64,000 bases of DNA. Origin: Flavobacterium sediminilitoris. GTDB taxonomy: Bacteria > Bacteroidota > Bacteroidia > Flavobacteriales > Flavobacteriaceae. Below the pieces are notes generated by a model. The model had not been told where the DNA came from. It did not search any database and worked only from the letters and a program-made list of their open reading frames with translations. The stretch is from contig NZ_CP090145.1 in the NCBI RefSeq assembly GCF_023008245.1, positions 744,001 to 808,000 of the forward strand, read 5' to 3'. Of this stretch, positions 1 to 9,042 are shown piece by piece. A program made the position numbers and the translations under genes. How positions within the stretch are numbered: position 1 is the first letter of the stretch; each line of letters begins with the position of its first letter.

Positions 1-850
1 ATTCATCTCCAAAATTTTCGCTATCATAAATATTTTTAACAACATCATCCCATCCAACAGCTACATTTTTATTCGCTCTATTTGGAATACTAATCGATGC
101 TAATTCATATTTTAAAATAGATGTATAATTATTTATATTAATAATAAAATTTTCCTTTTTAATAGCTGGTACATTTTTAATTTTATATATATACTTTTGT
201 TGTTCAAAATTACCAGTAACAATATTTTCATTTCGTATATCAATATTTTCATATCCACTAATAACTGTTCTATACCTAAAATACTCTGGTATATAGACAT
301 TATATTCAACATAATCTATTGGGATTTCTTTTTGAAAATACCAATCGTTAATACTTGATATATGAGGAGATCTTAATGTATATGAGTATTCAATTATTGA
401 ACCCTCTCTAACTTGTGGCATTGCTATTTTTCTAACACTAAAATTAGTATTAACCTCTTCTTTAAATTCTCCATCTGATTTTAATTTAGTCTTCTGAACT
501 TTACCTTCTACCAAATTATAAGTTATGGCATCTTTAAAATGAACTGTTTCATCTCTATATCCTCCAATATAATAGTAAACTTGTTGATTTGCATAATCAA
601 ATCCTTCCTTTTTATATATTTTAAATTTAAATTGCACTTCAGTTATTACTGTCCATTCCCCATCATTATTCAACTCAAACTTAGTCTCTCCTTTTTTAAA
701 AAGTATAGCAGCAGAGGCAGAAGAATCGATTGGATGTCTTGATTCTTTCAATTCTTCAATTGTAACTTTTCCTAATTCATATTTCTGAGAGAACAGATTA
801 CTTGTAAATAGCCCTAATATTAAAATAAGGATAAGGGTGTTAAATTTCAT
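1..850 (-). CDS. DUF3857/transglutaminase-like secreted protein, N-terminal part only
   Basis: This gene starts at 850 and runs off the left edge, so about 283 N-terminal residues are present. The first 22 residues (MKFNTLILILILGLFTSNLF, then SQ) form a signal peptide. The rest resembles the DUF3857 domain that precedes a transglutaminase-like core in Bacteroidota cell-envelope proteins; the catalytic part would lie outside the window. Its ATG overlaps the stop codon of the upstream gene (TAATG), so the two are translationally coupled and are probably paralogues. The substrate is unknown. Family assignment rests on its resemblance to its complete neighbour. Confidence 0.75.
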   Translation of the reverse strand, partial: MKFNTLILILILGLFTSNLFSQKYELGKVTIEELKESRHPIDSSASAAILFKKGETKFELNNDGEWTVITEVQFKFKIYKKEGFDYANQQVYYYIGGYRDETVHFKDAITYNLVEGKVQKTKLKSDGEFKEEVNTNFSVRKIAMPQVREGSIIEYSYTLRSPHISSINDWYFQKEIPIDYVEYNVYIPEYFRYRTVISGYENIDIRNENIVTGNFEQQKYIYKIKNVPAIKKENFIININNYTSILKYELASISIPNRANKNVAVGWDDVVKNIYDSENFGDE

Positions 851-2754
851 TATATTTTCTTTTGAGTTAGTACAATTTTAGAGTTGTCATTTTTAGCTAT
901 TTTTTCACGAAATATTCTATACTCTTCGTATTCTTCTTTGCTGTAATTTCCAGAATTAATAGTTAATCTTCTTTTCAGTTTTAATTTATTTGTTTCTGTC
1001 TTTTCTATTTCTAATGAATAATCCCCAAATTTACTTTCAATTTTCATTACTTCTGGCAAAAATTCTATTTCATATGTATCTGGCAAAACAACATCCACTA
1101 CATCATTATCATGAAATCCTCTAGAAATTTGAAATGCATTTTTTCTATCTCTATATTTTTTAGGAATGTTTGTGCTTCTATTAAATACATTGACTGGAAA
1201 AAAAATAGAATTTCCCGCAGTTGTAACATATTTATTCGATTTAATATTTAATTTCTCTATTAATTCTATTTTTTCTTGGTCGTTTTCAATTTTTAGATTA
1301 CTTATTTCTAAACTATTTATCCATGAAAATCGTTCTTTATAATGCTTTAATAACTTATCATTATTATCCATTCTTGTTAGAAAAGCTTTATTATCATATT
1401 GAATCCCTCCTGATTTAATTTCTACGCTTCCTACCAAATCTCCATTATCTTTTACAATATAATTTCCTATAGTATTCTGATAGCTATCAATTGCTTTAAA
1501 TCCATTTGTTTTTAAAATAAAGCCTCCTTCTGGTTTAATCATTAAAGCATATCTATCATCTGTAAAATCTCCTCCAAAAGCAAATGGATTTGTTTGACTT
1601 GTACACTCTAAAAAGTAATTTTTATTTTCATAAGGTAGTGTCAGTATTACATGATTACCTTGTTTCGAAACAAAATCTTTATCGAAATTTTTTTTGTCTG
1701 AATCCCCATAAATAACTGTATAAAAAGCTTTAACATCTACTTTCTCTAGCAAGATTCTAGTATAATTTGACAAAGCTTTACAATCTCCATATCCTAATTT
1801 GTCTACATCTTTAACTGACATTGGCTTCCAACCTCCTATTCCTAATTGAATACTAACATATCGCGTTTTATTTTGGACATATTTATAAATGATTTTAGCT
1901 TTTTCAATTGGATTTTCAACGTCTTGAGTCAAAGATTTAATTTCCGCTAAGGTTTCTGGTTTAATTTCTGTGTCATCATTAACTAATTCTTTATACCATA
2001 TTTTTCCAAATTCCTCCCATGATTTTGCACTTCCTTCTACTCCTTCTAGTGAAAACTTCTCAAGACTAAACAATACTTTTGGCATAAATTCATCAAAAGA
2101 TGGTGAATAATCTTCAGGCTTTTCTGCCATTATATTCTCTACAACATAGCTTAATGTATTTCCCTCTTCACTCTTTTCTACATTATAACTTCCTAAGTTT
2201 AATTCTTTGTACTTAAACCCTAATTCTGGTATATATGTAATTTTAAATTCTGATTTCTCTACTGCTTCATAATAATCATCAATTGGGTACCAACTTGGAA
2301 TAAATGCTGTATTTGAACTTGTTACATCACTTTCATAAACTATTGTAAACGGATATTGAGTTGGAGTATAATCAAGATACACAACTCTTCCGTCTGTTAG
2401 AATTGAAAAACCATCTGCAACACTTTGATCTTTAAAATCTTTTCTTCTAATTTTCTTTATTTCTTTCCCTGTTAAATCGTAAATAATTGCCTGAATACTA
2501 TTCACGCTTTCTGAATTACTATAATATTCTTTTGCATCAATATTTTTTAATCCATATTCATTAAAAACAGAAATTATTTTTTTCTTTTTTATTCTATATG
2601 ATTTTTGAGAATTAACAACTATCTCAATATTTTGATGACGAACAACACTATTTGCTTTTTCTTTAAGTTCTTTAGAAACCGTTAAAGAACTTAAATCATT
2701 TTGAGAAAAAGTAGTTGTAATTATTAGCAAAAAGAGCAGTATATTTAATTTCAT
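850..2754 (-). CDS. DUF3857 and transglutaminase-like domain secreted protein
   Basis: The 634-residue protein has a signal peptide (residues 1-18, ending TTFSQ), so it is exported. A beta-rich DUF3857-like region fills about residues 40-220. A transglutaminase-like core follows: Cys325 in GYGDCKALSNY and His368 in GNHVILTLP fit the Cys-His of the papain-like fold. Bacteroidota carry many such envelope proteins, but their substrates are not established. It lies 21 bases downstream of dtd and overlaps the next gene by one base, so it is the third gene of an rsgA-dtd-DUF3857-DUF3857 unit. Whether it cross-links, hydrolyses or only binds peptides cannot be told. Confidence 0.85.
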   Translation of the reverse strand: MKLNILLFLLIITTTFSQNDLSSLTVSKELKEKANSVVRHQNIEIVVNSQKSYRIKKKKIISVFNEYGLKNIDAKEYYSNSESVNSIQAIIYDLTGKEIKKIRRKDFKDQSVADGFSILTDGRVVYLDYTPTQYPFTIVYESDVTSSNTAFIPSWYPIDDYYEAVEKSEFKITYIPELGFKYKELNLGSYNVEKSEEGNTLSYVVENIMAEKPEDYSPSFDEFMPKVLFSLEKFSLEGVEGSAKSWEEFGKIWYKELVNDDTEIKPETLAEIKSLTQDVENPIEKAKIIYKYVQNKTRYVSIQLGIGGWKPMSVKDVDKLGYGDCKALSNYTRILLEKVDVKAFYTVIYGDSDKKNFDKDFVSKQGNHVILTLPYENKNYFLECTSQTNPFAFGGDFTDDRYALMIKPEGGFILKTNGFKAIDSYQNTIGNYIVKDNGDLVGSVEIKSGGIQYDNKAFLTRMDNNDKLLKHYKERFSWINSLEISNLKIENDQEKIELIEKLNIKSNKYVTTAGNSIFFPVNVFNRSTNIPKKYRDRKNAFQISRGFHDNDVVDVVLPDTYEIEFLPEVMKIESKFGDYSLEIEKTETNKLKLKRRLTINSGNYSKEEYEEYRIFREKIAKNDNSKIVLTQKKI

Positions 2755-2775
2755 GTTTAGAAAAATATTTGTTTT

Positions 2776-3228
2776 TTATTCTTTGTTTTTAGTGTCAATT
2801 ATAATTGTTACTGGTCCATCATTGATTAATGATACTTTCATGTCTGCTCCAAATTGCCCTGTTTGTATTTTTTTTCCCAATTCGGTTTCCATTTGTTTTA
2901 CAAATAATTCATATAATGGGATTGCTATTTCAGGTTTTGCTGCTTTTATATAACTTGGTCTATTCCCTTTTTTTGTTAAAGCATGAAGCGTAAACTGGCT
3001 TACTACAATCATTTCTCCTTTAACATCCTTTAATGAAAGGTTCATAATATTATTATCGTCTTCAAAAACTCTAAGATTTCCCATTTTTGATGTCAACCAA
3101 TTGATATCGTCAATAGTATCTAAATCTTCAATTCCAATTAATACTAATAATCCCTTTTTTATATCTGCTACTATTTTTTTTTCTATTCTTACTGAGGCTT
3201 CAGAAACTCTTTGAATTACTACTCTCAT
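2776..3228 (-). CDS. dtd: D-aminoacyl-tRNA deacylase
   Basis: This 150-residue cytoplasmic enzyme hydrolyses D-amino acids (and glycine misloaded on tRNA-Ala) from tRNA. The whole length fits the DTD family: the start MRVVIQRVSEASV, the SQFTL segment at about residues 77-81, and the NDGPVTI stretch near the C-terminus carrying the Gly-Pro element that excludes L-amino acids. It begins three bases after the rsgA stop codon, so the two are co-transcribed. Nothing is truncated. Confidence 0.95.
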   Translation of the reverse strand: MRVVIQRVSEASVRIEKKIVADIKKGLLVLIGIEDLDTIDDINWLTSKMGNLRVFEDDNNIMNLSLKDVKGEMIVVSQFTLHALTKKGNRPSYIKAAKPEIAIPLYELFVKQMETELGKKIQTGQFGADMKVSLINDGPVTIIIDTKNKE

Positions 3229-3231
3229 TTA

Positions 3232-4215
3232 TTATTCTGATTTTCTAGTTTCATCACTCGCTTTTCTATCTTCCGCATAATCATCTGCTCTATAATGTTC
3301 ATCATCTCCTTCTAAAATTTGCAAATAACTTTTATATCTTGACCATGAGATTTCATCTTTCTCTAATGCTTTTTTTACTGCGCAATGAGGTTCTTCCTTA
3401 TGCAAACAGTTATTAAATTTACAACCTTCTTTTAATGCAAAAAATTCTGGGAAATAATCTCCTATTTCTTGTTTTTCCATATCTACAACTCCAAAACCTC
3501 TTATTCCTGGTGTATCAATTATTTTTGCTCCAAAAGACAGGTCAAACATCTCTGCAAAAGTTGTAGTATGTTGTCCTTGTAAATGTGAATCTGAAATTTG
3601 TTTCGTTTTTAAATTCAAGGTTGGTTCCAATGCGTTAACTAATGTTGATTTTCCAACACCAGAATGACCAGAAAACATTGAAACTTTATTCATCATCATT
3701 TTTTTAAGATTTTCTAATCCTTTGTTTTCTTTTGCTGAAACTCTTAAAATTTTATATCCAATACTTTCATAAGTATATTGCAAAAACAACTGTTCATCTA
3801 ATGTTTCTTCATTAAATGTATCTATTTTATTAAAAACCAAAACCGCTTCAATTCCATAAGCTTCTGCTGTTACTAAAAATCTATCTATAAAACTCGTAGT
3901 AGTTGGCGGATTATTAATCGTAACTAATAAAAAAACAATATCAATATTTGAAGCAATGATGTGAGTTTGCTTAGAAAGATTTACTGATTTTCTAACAATA
4001 TAGTTTTTTCTATCATGGATATTATTAATTACTCCTGTAGTTTCATCAGTTGTATTTTCAATATCATAATCAACTATATCTCCCACAGCAATTGGATTAG
4101 TACTCTTAATCCCTTTTATTCTAAACTTGCCTTTTATACGACAATCTAAGAAACTACCGTCTTTTGTTTTTACGGTGTACCAACTTCCTGTAGACTTGTA
4201 AACGATTCCTGTCAT
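3232..4215 (-). CDS. rsgA: Ribosome small subunit-dependent GTPase A
   Basis: RsgA is a late 30S maturation GTPase. The 327-residue protein shows the circularly permuted GTPase order of the family: an N-terminal OB-fold (about residues 1-75), then NKID (G4, about residue 126), GHSGVGKST (G1, about residue 182) and DTPGIRG (G3, about residue 237), and a C-terminal zinc site in CKFNNCLHKEEPHC (about residues 263-276). It is first in a four-gene unit. The only promoter-like box sits four bases before the ATG, so the mRNA may be nearly leaderless. Confidence 0.95.
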   Translation of the reverse strand: MTGIVYKSTGSWYTVKTKDGSFLDCRIKGKFRIKGIKSTNPIAVGDIVDYDIENTTDETTGVINNIHDRKNYIVRKSVNLSKQTHIIASNIDIVFLLVTINNPPTTTSFIDRFLVTAEAYGIEAVLVFNKIDTFNEETLDEQLFLQYTYESIGYKILRVSAKENKGLENLKKMMMNKVSMFSGHSGVGKSTLVNALEPTLNLKTKQISDSHLQGQHTTTFAEMFDLSFGAKIIDTPGIRGFGVVDMEKQEIGDYFPEFFALKEGCKFNNCLHKEEPHCAVKKALEKDEISWSRYKSYLQILEGDDEHYRADDYAEDRKASDETRKSE

Positions 4216-4219
4216 TTCA

Positions 4220-4227
4220 CAAAGATA
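4220..4227 (-). promoter_or_regulatory. Minus-7 promoter element of rsgA
   Basis: TATCTTTG on the minus strand fits the flavobacterial TAnnTTTG consensus. Only TGAA separates it from the rsgA ATG, so transcription would begin at or next to the start codon. No clear TTG minus-33 box was seen. Confidence 0.45.
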
Positions 4228-4245
4228 TTGTAACTTTTTAATTAA

Positions 4246-4274
4246 ATAAAAAAGGTTGCTAAAAAAGCAACCTT
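4246..4274 (-). terminator. Intrinsic terminator after the 173-residue secreted protein gene
   Basis: A nine-pair stem (AAGGTTGCT at 4252-4260 with AGCAACCTT at 4266-4274) is followed on the minus strand by a run of T. It lies between the stop codon of the upstream gene and the rsgA promoter. Confidence 0.75.
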
Positions 4275-4301
4275 AATTTAGTATAAAAAACATATTGTTT
4301 C

Positions 4302-4823
4302 TTAATATTTGTAAGCAACTCCTTTTTTAACAGCTTGTGAACCACCTAAACGATTAGAACTAGCTCCAACTGTTGTTTTATCAGAAGTTAATAAAATAAA
4401 CGCACATCCTAATTTTGCCGCATCCATTTTTAATTTTTTCTCTGCTTTTTTATCTCCAGTATTTCCTGTTTGAAAATTAATTAATCCTGTTTTCCCTCTT
4501 ACTTCATCCACTTTTTTAAGACCTGCGATATAGCTTTTCTCTTCCAAGATAACTACTTTCTCCCAATCTTTCTCACTGTTAATTACAATTTTCTCTGTTA
4601 CTTCTTCTTCACGTCCACTTGTTCCATAAACAATTTTTTCAATTGCATATTTCCCAATTGTATTTTCTGCTTCTTCTCCGTTATACACAAAAACAATGGT
4701 ATACTCTTCCACTTTTTTTACTTTTCCTTCTACAACTTCACCATTGTGTTTGTAGATTTTGTCTGCTTGTGCATTTGCTAAAAAACTAGCAAAAAAAACC
4801 GCTAATAAAATAATTTTCTTCAT
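4302..4823 (-). CDS. Small secreted protein of unknown function
   Basis: The 173-residue product begins with a signal peptide (MKKIILLAVFFASFLANAQA). A short beta-rich segment follows (DKIYKHNGEVVEGKVKKVEEYTI), typical of Bacteroidota proteins with a repeated I/V-Y-N-G-E motif, and the C-terminal half is Lys-rich. I do not recognise a family with a known role. It has its own terminator and is separated from the aromatic operon by a tandem duplication. Likely periplasmic or outer-membrane associated. Confidence 0.75.
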   Translation of the reverse strand: MKKIILLAVFFASFLANAQADKIYKHNGEVVEGKVKKVEEYTIVFVYNGEEAENTIGKYAIEKIVYGTSGREEEVTEKIVINSEKDWEKVVILEEKSYIAGLKKVDEVRGKTGLINFQTGNTGDKKAEKKLKMDAAKLGCAFILLTSDKTTVGASSNRLGGSQAVKKGVAYKY

Positions 4824-4894
4824 GTGTTAAAACTTTTAATTTAATATTATTTTTTTTAAAATGCAATATTACAATTATTGTGCCAGAAAAAAAT

Positions 4895-5054
4895 TACGAA
4901 AACAATAATTATTTATTAACAATTCTTTCCTGATGATTAATACTTTCTTGATGAATTGCTTTGTATAATTTTAATACGAAAACAATAATTATTTATTAAC
5001 AATTCTTTCCTGATGATTAATACTTTCTTGATGAATTGCTTTGTATAATTTTAA
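4895..5054. repeat. Perfect 80-bp tandem duplication spanning the end of the DAHP synthase/chorismate mutase gene
   Basis: The 80 bases at 4895-4974 are identical to those at 4975-5054. The gene-proximal copy holds the last codons of the DAHP synthase/chorismate mutase gene, its stop codon and 14 downstream bases. The distal copy repeats all of this after the stop codon, so the protein is unaffected. Perfect identity implies a recent event or an assembly artefact. Confidence 0.9.
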
Positions 5055-6071
5055 AATGAATTCTTCACTCAGTCCTTTTTCTTCTCCTGTTAAAATCATT
5101 TTTCCTAAAATTTCGTTCCATCGTTTATTTTGAAGAATAGCCACGTTTTTAGATTTTTTAAGCTGTCCTATTTCATCTGCAATTCGCATACGATTTCCTA
5201 TAACTTCAATAATTTTATCATCATAAGTATCTATCTGCGCTCTTAGTTGTAGTAATTTATTATTATACTCTGTTTCTTCGTCTGTTTCTTTTCTGACTCT
5301 CAAATCTACGAACATTCTTTTCAACGTATCAGGTGTAACTTGTTGCGCAGCATCACTCCATGCGTTATCTGGATCATTATGTGTTTCAATAATTAATCCA
5401 TCAAAATTTAAATCTAATGCTTGTTGAGATACTTCTTGAATCATATCTCTTTTTCCTGTTATATGAGACGGATCACATATTAATGGTAAATCAGGAAAAC
5501 GATTTTGCATATCAATAGCTATTTGCCATTCTGGATTATTTCTATATTTCGTTTTCTCATAAGTAGAAAATCCTCTATGAATTACGCCTAATTTTTTAAT
5601 ATTAGCATTGCATAATCTTTCTAAACCTCCTATCCATAAGGACAGATCTGGGTTTACAGGATTTTTTAATAATACTATTTTATCTGTTCCTTCTAATGCG
5701 TCAGCAATTTCTTGAATAGCAAAAGGATTTACTGCTGTTCGTGCCCCAATCCATAGAACATCGATATCATGTTCTATTGCCAACTGAACGTGATTTGCAT
5801 TTGCTACTTCTGTTGCCATTAAAAGTCCTGTCTCAGCTTTTGCTTTTTGCAACCACTTTAAACCTATAGCTCCAACTCCTTCAAATCCTCCTGGTCTTGT
5901 TCTTGGCTTCCAAATTCCTGCTCTAAAAACAGATACATCAGAATTTTTTAATTCATTTGCTATCTGAAGTACTTGCTCTTCTGTTTCTGCACTACATGGA
6001 CCAGCAATAACTAATGGATGATCTAGTTTAAAATCATCTAACCATGTTCTCATTTCTTTTTTATTTTCCAT
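4989..6071 (-). CDS. Bifunctional DAHP synthase/chorismate mutase
   Basis: The N-terminal domain (about residues 1-255) is a KDPG-type DAHP synthase that condenses PEP with erythrose 4-phosphate; VIAGPCSAE, the GIWKPRTRPGGF segment, LLKNPVNPD and ICDPSHITGKR are active-site stretches. The C-terminal domain (about residues 265-355) is an AroQ-type chorismate mutase (LRAQIDTYDDKIIEVIGNRM). I place the start at MENKKEMRTW, giving 360 residues; an upstream in-frame ATG at 6131 would add 20 unconserved residues encoded by repeat-like sequence. It is last in the pheA operon, 71 bases after tyrA, and joins entry into the shikimate route with the branch to prephenate. Confidence 0.93.
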   Translation of the reverse strand: MENKKEMRTWLDDFKLDHPLVIAGPCSAETEEQVLQIANELKNSDVSVFRAGIWKPRTRPGGFEGVGAIGLKWLQKAKAETGLLMATEVANANHVQLAIEHDIDVLWIGARTAVNPFAIQEIADALEGTDKIVLLKNPVNPDLSLWIGGLERLCNANIKKLGVIHRGFSTYEKTKYRNNPEWQIAIDMQNRFPDLPLICDPSHITGKRDMIQEVSQQALDLNFDGLIIETHNDPDNAWSDAAQQVTPDTLKRMFVDLRVRKETDEETEYNNKLLQLRAQIDTYDDKIIEVIGNRMRIADEIGQLKKSKNVAILQNKRWNEILGKMILTGEEKGLSEEFILKLYKAIHQESINHQERIVNK

Positions 6072-6094
6072 ATTTCTTTTGTTGTAGGTCGTCT

Positions 6095-6132
6095 GTTGTG
6101 TGTTGTCTGTTTTAAAGCCAATAACACACAAC
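6095..6132 (-). repeat. Ten-base-pair inverted repeat between tyrA and the DAHP synthase gene
   Basis: GTTGTGTGTT at 6095-6104 pairs perfectly with AACACACAAC at 6123-6132 across an 18-base loop. There is no U-tract, so it is not an obvious terminator. It could stabilise the upstream mRNA or be a short repeat-derived sequence. Confidence 0.5.
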
Positions 6133-6142
6133 TGATAACAAT

Positions 6143-6982
6143 TTACTTTAATATTTCTTTAATTCTATTTGTATTCTGCATTTCATTGAAAACCTCATCA
6201 TAATTATCATTTTGAAGTAATTCTTTAAATTTCGTTAAATTTATTATGTATTCATTTAATGTTTCAATTATATTGGTTTTATTTTGCTTGAAAATGGGTG
6301 TCCACATAGCTGGTGAACTTTTAGCTAATCGAACCGTACTTTCAAATCCACTTCCTGCCATGTCAAAAATATCTCTTTCGTTTTTTTCTTTTTCAATTAC
6401 TGTTTTTCCTAGCATAAATGAACTTATATGCGATAAATGTGACACATAAGCAATGTGTTTATCATGTGATTTTGCATCCATATATCTAATTCTCATTCCT
6501 AGTTTTTGAAATAAATCTAAAGCCATCTCTTGTTGTTTATAAGCTGTTTTTTCTACTTCACAAATGATGTTAGTTTTGCCTTTAAACAACTCTTTGACTG
6601 CTGCATTTGGTCCGGAAAATTCTGTTCCTGCAATTGGATGGGTTGCTAAAAAATTCCTTCTTCTTTTGTGATTTGCAACAACTTCACATATTGGAAATTT
6701 GGTTGAACCAACATCAATAACAAGAGCATTATCATTAATCACATTTAAAACTTTTGGCAAAATTACCAAAGCCACGTTAACTGGCACAGCAACGATTACT
6801 AAATCTGCGTTAATTAATTTGTCTTCAGTTGTTTTTTGGTCAATAATCCCCAATTTTATGGCTTCTTCCAAATTATTTTCACTGGCATCTATTCCAAAAA
6901 ATATAGCTTTTTTAAAATGTGATTTTAAATCCAAAGCCATTGAGCCTCCAATTAAACCTATCCCTATTATATAAACTTTCAT
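6143..6982 (-). CDS. tyrA: Prephenate dehydrogenase
   Basis: The 279-residue enzyme oxidatively decarboxylates prephenate to 4-hydroxyphenylpyruvate in tyrosine synthesis. The N-terminal Rossmann fold shows GIGLIGGSMA (residues 6-15), and the substrate region contains THPIAGTEFSGP and SHLSHI, with conserved histidines. No ACT or chorismate mutase domain is attached. It sits 20 bases after the aminotransferase gene in the pheA operon, so tyrosine and phenylalanine branches are expressed together under the upstream Phe/Tyr-rich leader. Confidence 0.93.
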   Translation of the reverse strand: MKVYIIGIGLIGGSMALDLKSHFKKAIFFGIDASENNLEEAIKLGIIDQKTTEDKLINADLVIVAVPVNVALVILPKVLNVINDNALVIDVGSTKFPICEVVANHKRRRNFLATHPIAGTEFSGPNAAVKELFKGKTNIICEVEKTAYKQQEMALDLFQKLGMRIRYMDAKSHDKHIAYVSHLSHISSFMLGKTVIEKEKNERDIFDMAGSGFESTVRLAKSSPAMWTPIFKQNKTNIIETLNEYIINLTKFKELLQNDNYDEVFNEMQNTNRIKEILK

Positions 6983-7002
6983 AAAATTCCAACATTTTTT
7001 AG

Positions 7003-8148
7003 TTAAAATCTCGCAATTGCTTCCTTTATTTTATCTTCTGTGACACATAATGAAAAACGAATATATCCATTTCCGTTACTTCCGAAAATTGTTCCTGGTG
7101 TTATGAAAATGTTTTTTTCCATTAATATTTTATCAATAAATATTTCTGAAGACTTTATACGACTTGGTAATTTTGCCCAAACGAATAATCCAACGGAATT
7201 TTTAACCACTTCGCATCCTAATTTTTCAGCTAATTGAATTACTAAATCTTTACGCTTTTTGTACACTTTATTTTGGGTTTCAAACCACGTCTTGTCTAAT
7301 TTTAAAGCTTCAATTGCTCCTTTTTGAATGCCATAAAACATTCCAGAATCCATGTTGCTTTTTACTTTTAGAATTGCTTCTATAAAATTTGGATTTCCTA
7401 AAACCATTCCAACTCTCCAACCTGATATATTATAAGTTTTACTTAAGGAATTTAGTTCTATTGCAATGTCTTTAGCATCTTTAACTTGAAGGATTGATGT
7501 TGGGTTTTCATTTAAAACAAAACTATATGGATTGTCATTTACAATTAAAATTTTATGTTTTTTTCCAAAAGCAATTAGTTTTTCAAATAATTCTAATGAA
7601 CCGTTAACTCCTGTTGGCATATGTGGATAACTCACCCACATTAGTTTAACTTTAGATAAGTCTTGTTGTTCTAACTTTTCGAAATCTGGTTGCCAATTGG
7701 TTTTATCCTTTAAATCGTAATAAACCGTTTTGGCTTGAACTAATTCCGTAACAGCTGCATAAGTTGGGTATCCTGGATTAGGAATTAAAACTTCATCTCC
7801 TTCATTTAAAAAAGCCATTGAAATATGCATAATTCCTTCCTTTGAACCGATTAATGGCAAAATTTCTGAATTAAAATCCAAACCAATCTTAAAATGTGAT
7901 TGATAAAAGTTTGCCATTTCTTTTCTTAATTCTGGTAATCCTTGATAACTTTGGTATTCATGTGCTTTTTCATCAAACATGGCTTTTTGAATGGCTTCAA
8001 TCACTTTTGGTGAAGGCAACAAATCTGGACTTCCTATTCCCATATTGATGATTGGTTTTCCATCAGCTATTAGTTGACGAACTTCTTTCAGTTTTTTAGA
8101 AAAGTAGTATTCTTGTGCCGTATTGAGTCTGTTGGCTGTTGTTATCAT
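7003..8148 (-). CDS. Class I aminotransferase, probably for aromatic or prephenate substrates
   Basis: This 381-residue fold-type I PLP enzyme has Lys237 in SLSKTYNISGWRVGM as the likely Schiff-base lysine, plus the NPGYPTY and YPHMPTG segments of the family. It overlaps the end of pheA by four bases and precedes tyrA, so the natural role is the last transamination to phenylalanine and tyrosine, or conversion of prephenate to arogenate. The LL-diaminopimelate aminotransferase-like sequence alone does not settle the substrate. Confidence 0.88.
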   Translation of the reverse strand: MITTANRLNTAQEYYFSKKLKEVRQLIADGKPIINMGIGSPDLLPSPKVIEAIQKAMFDEKAHEYQSYQGLPELRKEMANFYQSHFKIGLDFNSEILPLIGSKEGIMHISMAFLNEGDEVLIPNPGYPTYAAVTELVQAKTVYYDLKDKTNWQPDFEKLEQQDLSKVKLMWVSYPHMPTGVNGSLELFEKLIAFGKKHKILIVNDNPYSFVLNENPTSILQVKDAKDIAIELNSLSKTYNISGWRVGMVLGNPNFIEAILKVKSNMDSGMFYGIQKGAIEALKLDKTWFETQNKVYKKRKDLVIQLAEKLGCEVVKNSVGLFVWAKLPSRIKSSEIFIDKILMEKNIFITPGTIFGSNGNGYIRFSLCVTEDKIKEAIARF

Positions 8149-8972
8149 AATTTGGCATTTTTGTATTCACCCAAAACTTTAAAATGAGTTGTCATAATCT
8201 CTAACAAGCTCTTCGCTTTCTCAAAATGTTTATATTTTTCAAATACTAAATCAACGAAAAAAGCATATTTAAAAGGAGTCTCGATTACAGGCATTGATTG
8301 AATTTTAGTCAAATTCAACTTACAATTATTCAAAACATTCAAAACTGTAGCCAAAGCACCTGACGTGTCATCTAACTCAAATTTTATAGACGCTTTTGTT
8401 ATTAATTCTTTTGAAATTTCTTTGTTTGTAGATTTTAATATTACGAATCTTGTTTTATTACTTTTAATAGTATGAACACCCGAAGCTATTATTTCCAAAC
8501 TATAAATAGAAGCTGCTACTGGACTAGCTAACGCACCAATTCCTTTTAATTGTTGTTCTTGTATTCTTTGCGCTGTAATTGCTGTATCTGAACTTTCAAC
8601 TAATTTAATATGCGGATATTCATTGAAGAAATTTGCGCATTGCAATAAGGCAATAGGATGTGAATGCACTTCCTTAATATCATAAATATTTTGCCCTGGT
8701 AGAACCATTAGATTCATATGAATATCTAATAAAAACTCACCTATAATATGTAAATTATTATTATCAATCAATGCATAATTAGGTAATATTGATCCAGCAA
8801 TAGAATTCTCCAATGCCATTACCGCCTTATCTGAAGTATTAGATTTCAGACTTTTAACTACCTCATTAAAAGAGGAACATTCATTTAACGAAATAGAGCT
8901 ACCAAAGTATTGATGTGCTACTTGATGATGAAATGATCCCTGAATTCCCTGTATTGCTACTTTTAGTTTCAT
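8145..8972 (-). CDS. pheA: Prephenate dehydratase
   Basis: The 275-residue enzyme converts prephenate to phenylpyruvate. The catalytic PDT domain (about residues 1-185) starts VAIQGIQGSFHHQVA and contains NKTRFVIL; a C-terminal ACT domain (about 192-270, with GALATVLNVL and TKIQSMPVIE) is where phenylalanine would feed back in this family. It is the first gene of the aromatic operon and starts only 12 bases after an attenuator terminator. Confidence 0.94.
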   Translation of the reverse strand: MKLKVAIQGIQGSFHHQVAHQYFGSSISLNECSSFNEVVKSLKSNTSDKAVMALENSIAGSILPNYALIDNNNLHIIGEFLLDIHMNLMVLPGQNIYDIKEVHSHPIALLQCANFFNEYPHIKLVESSDTAITAQRIQEQQLKGIGALASPVAASIYSLEIIASGVHTIKSNKTRFVILKSTNKEISKELITKASIKFELDDTSGALATVLNVLNNCKLNLTKIQSMPVIETPFKYAFFVDLVFEKYKHFEKAKSLLEIMTTHFKVLGEYKNAKL

Positions 8973-8984
8973 ACGATTTTAAAC

Positions 8985-9014
8985 AAAAAAAATCCCGATT
9001 AAAAAATCGGGATT
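8985..9014 (-). terminator. Attenuator terminator of the pheA operon
   Basis: On the minus strand a perfect ten-pair stem (AATCCCGATT at 9005-9014 with AATCGGGATT at 8991-9000, loop TTTT) is followed by a T-run, just ahead of the pheA ATG. The 5-prime arm is also complementary over eight bases to the leader ORF: GGGATTGT (9058-9065) can pair with ACAATCCC (9009-9016). The two pairings exclude each other, as in amino-acid attenuators. Confidence 0.85.
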
Positions 9015-9042
9015 GTATGTTATAATTTATTATTTTCTTACA

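Noticed and set aside
539..742. Small plus-strand ORF opposite the DUF3857-type gene
   Set aside because: It is antisense to a gene with a clear signal peptide and domain; low-complexity translation.
6095..6132. Inverted repeat before the DAHP synthase gene as an internal terminator or attenuator
   Set aside because: No T-run and no leader ORF; kept only as a repeat.
6699..6974. 91-codon plus-strand ORF opposite tyrA
   Set aside because: It is a mirror of the conserved Rossmann coding sequence; no independent support.
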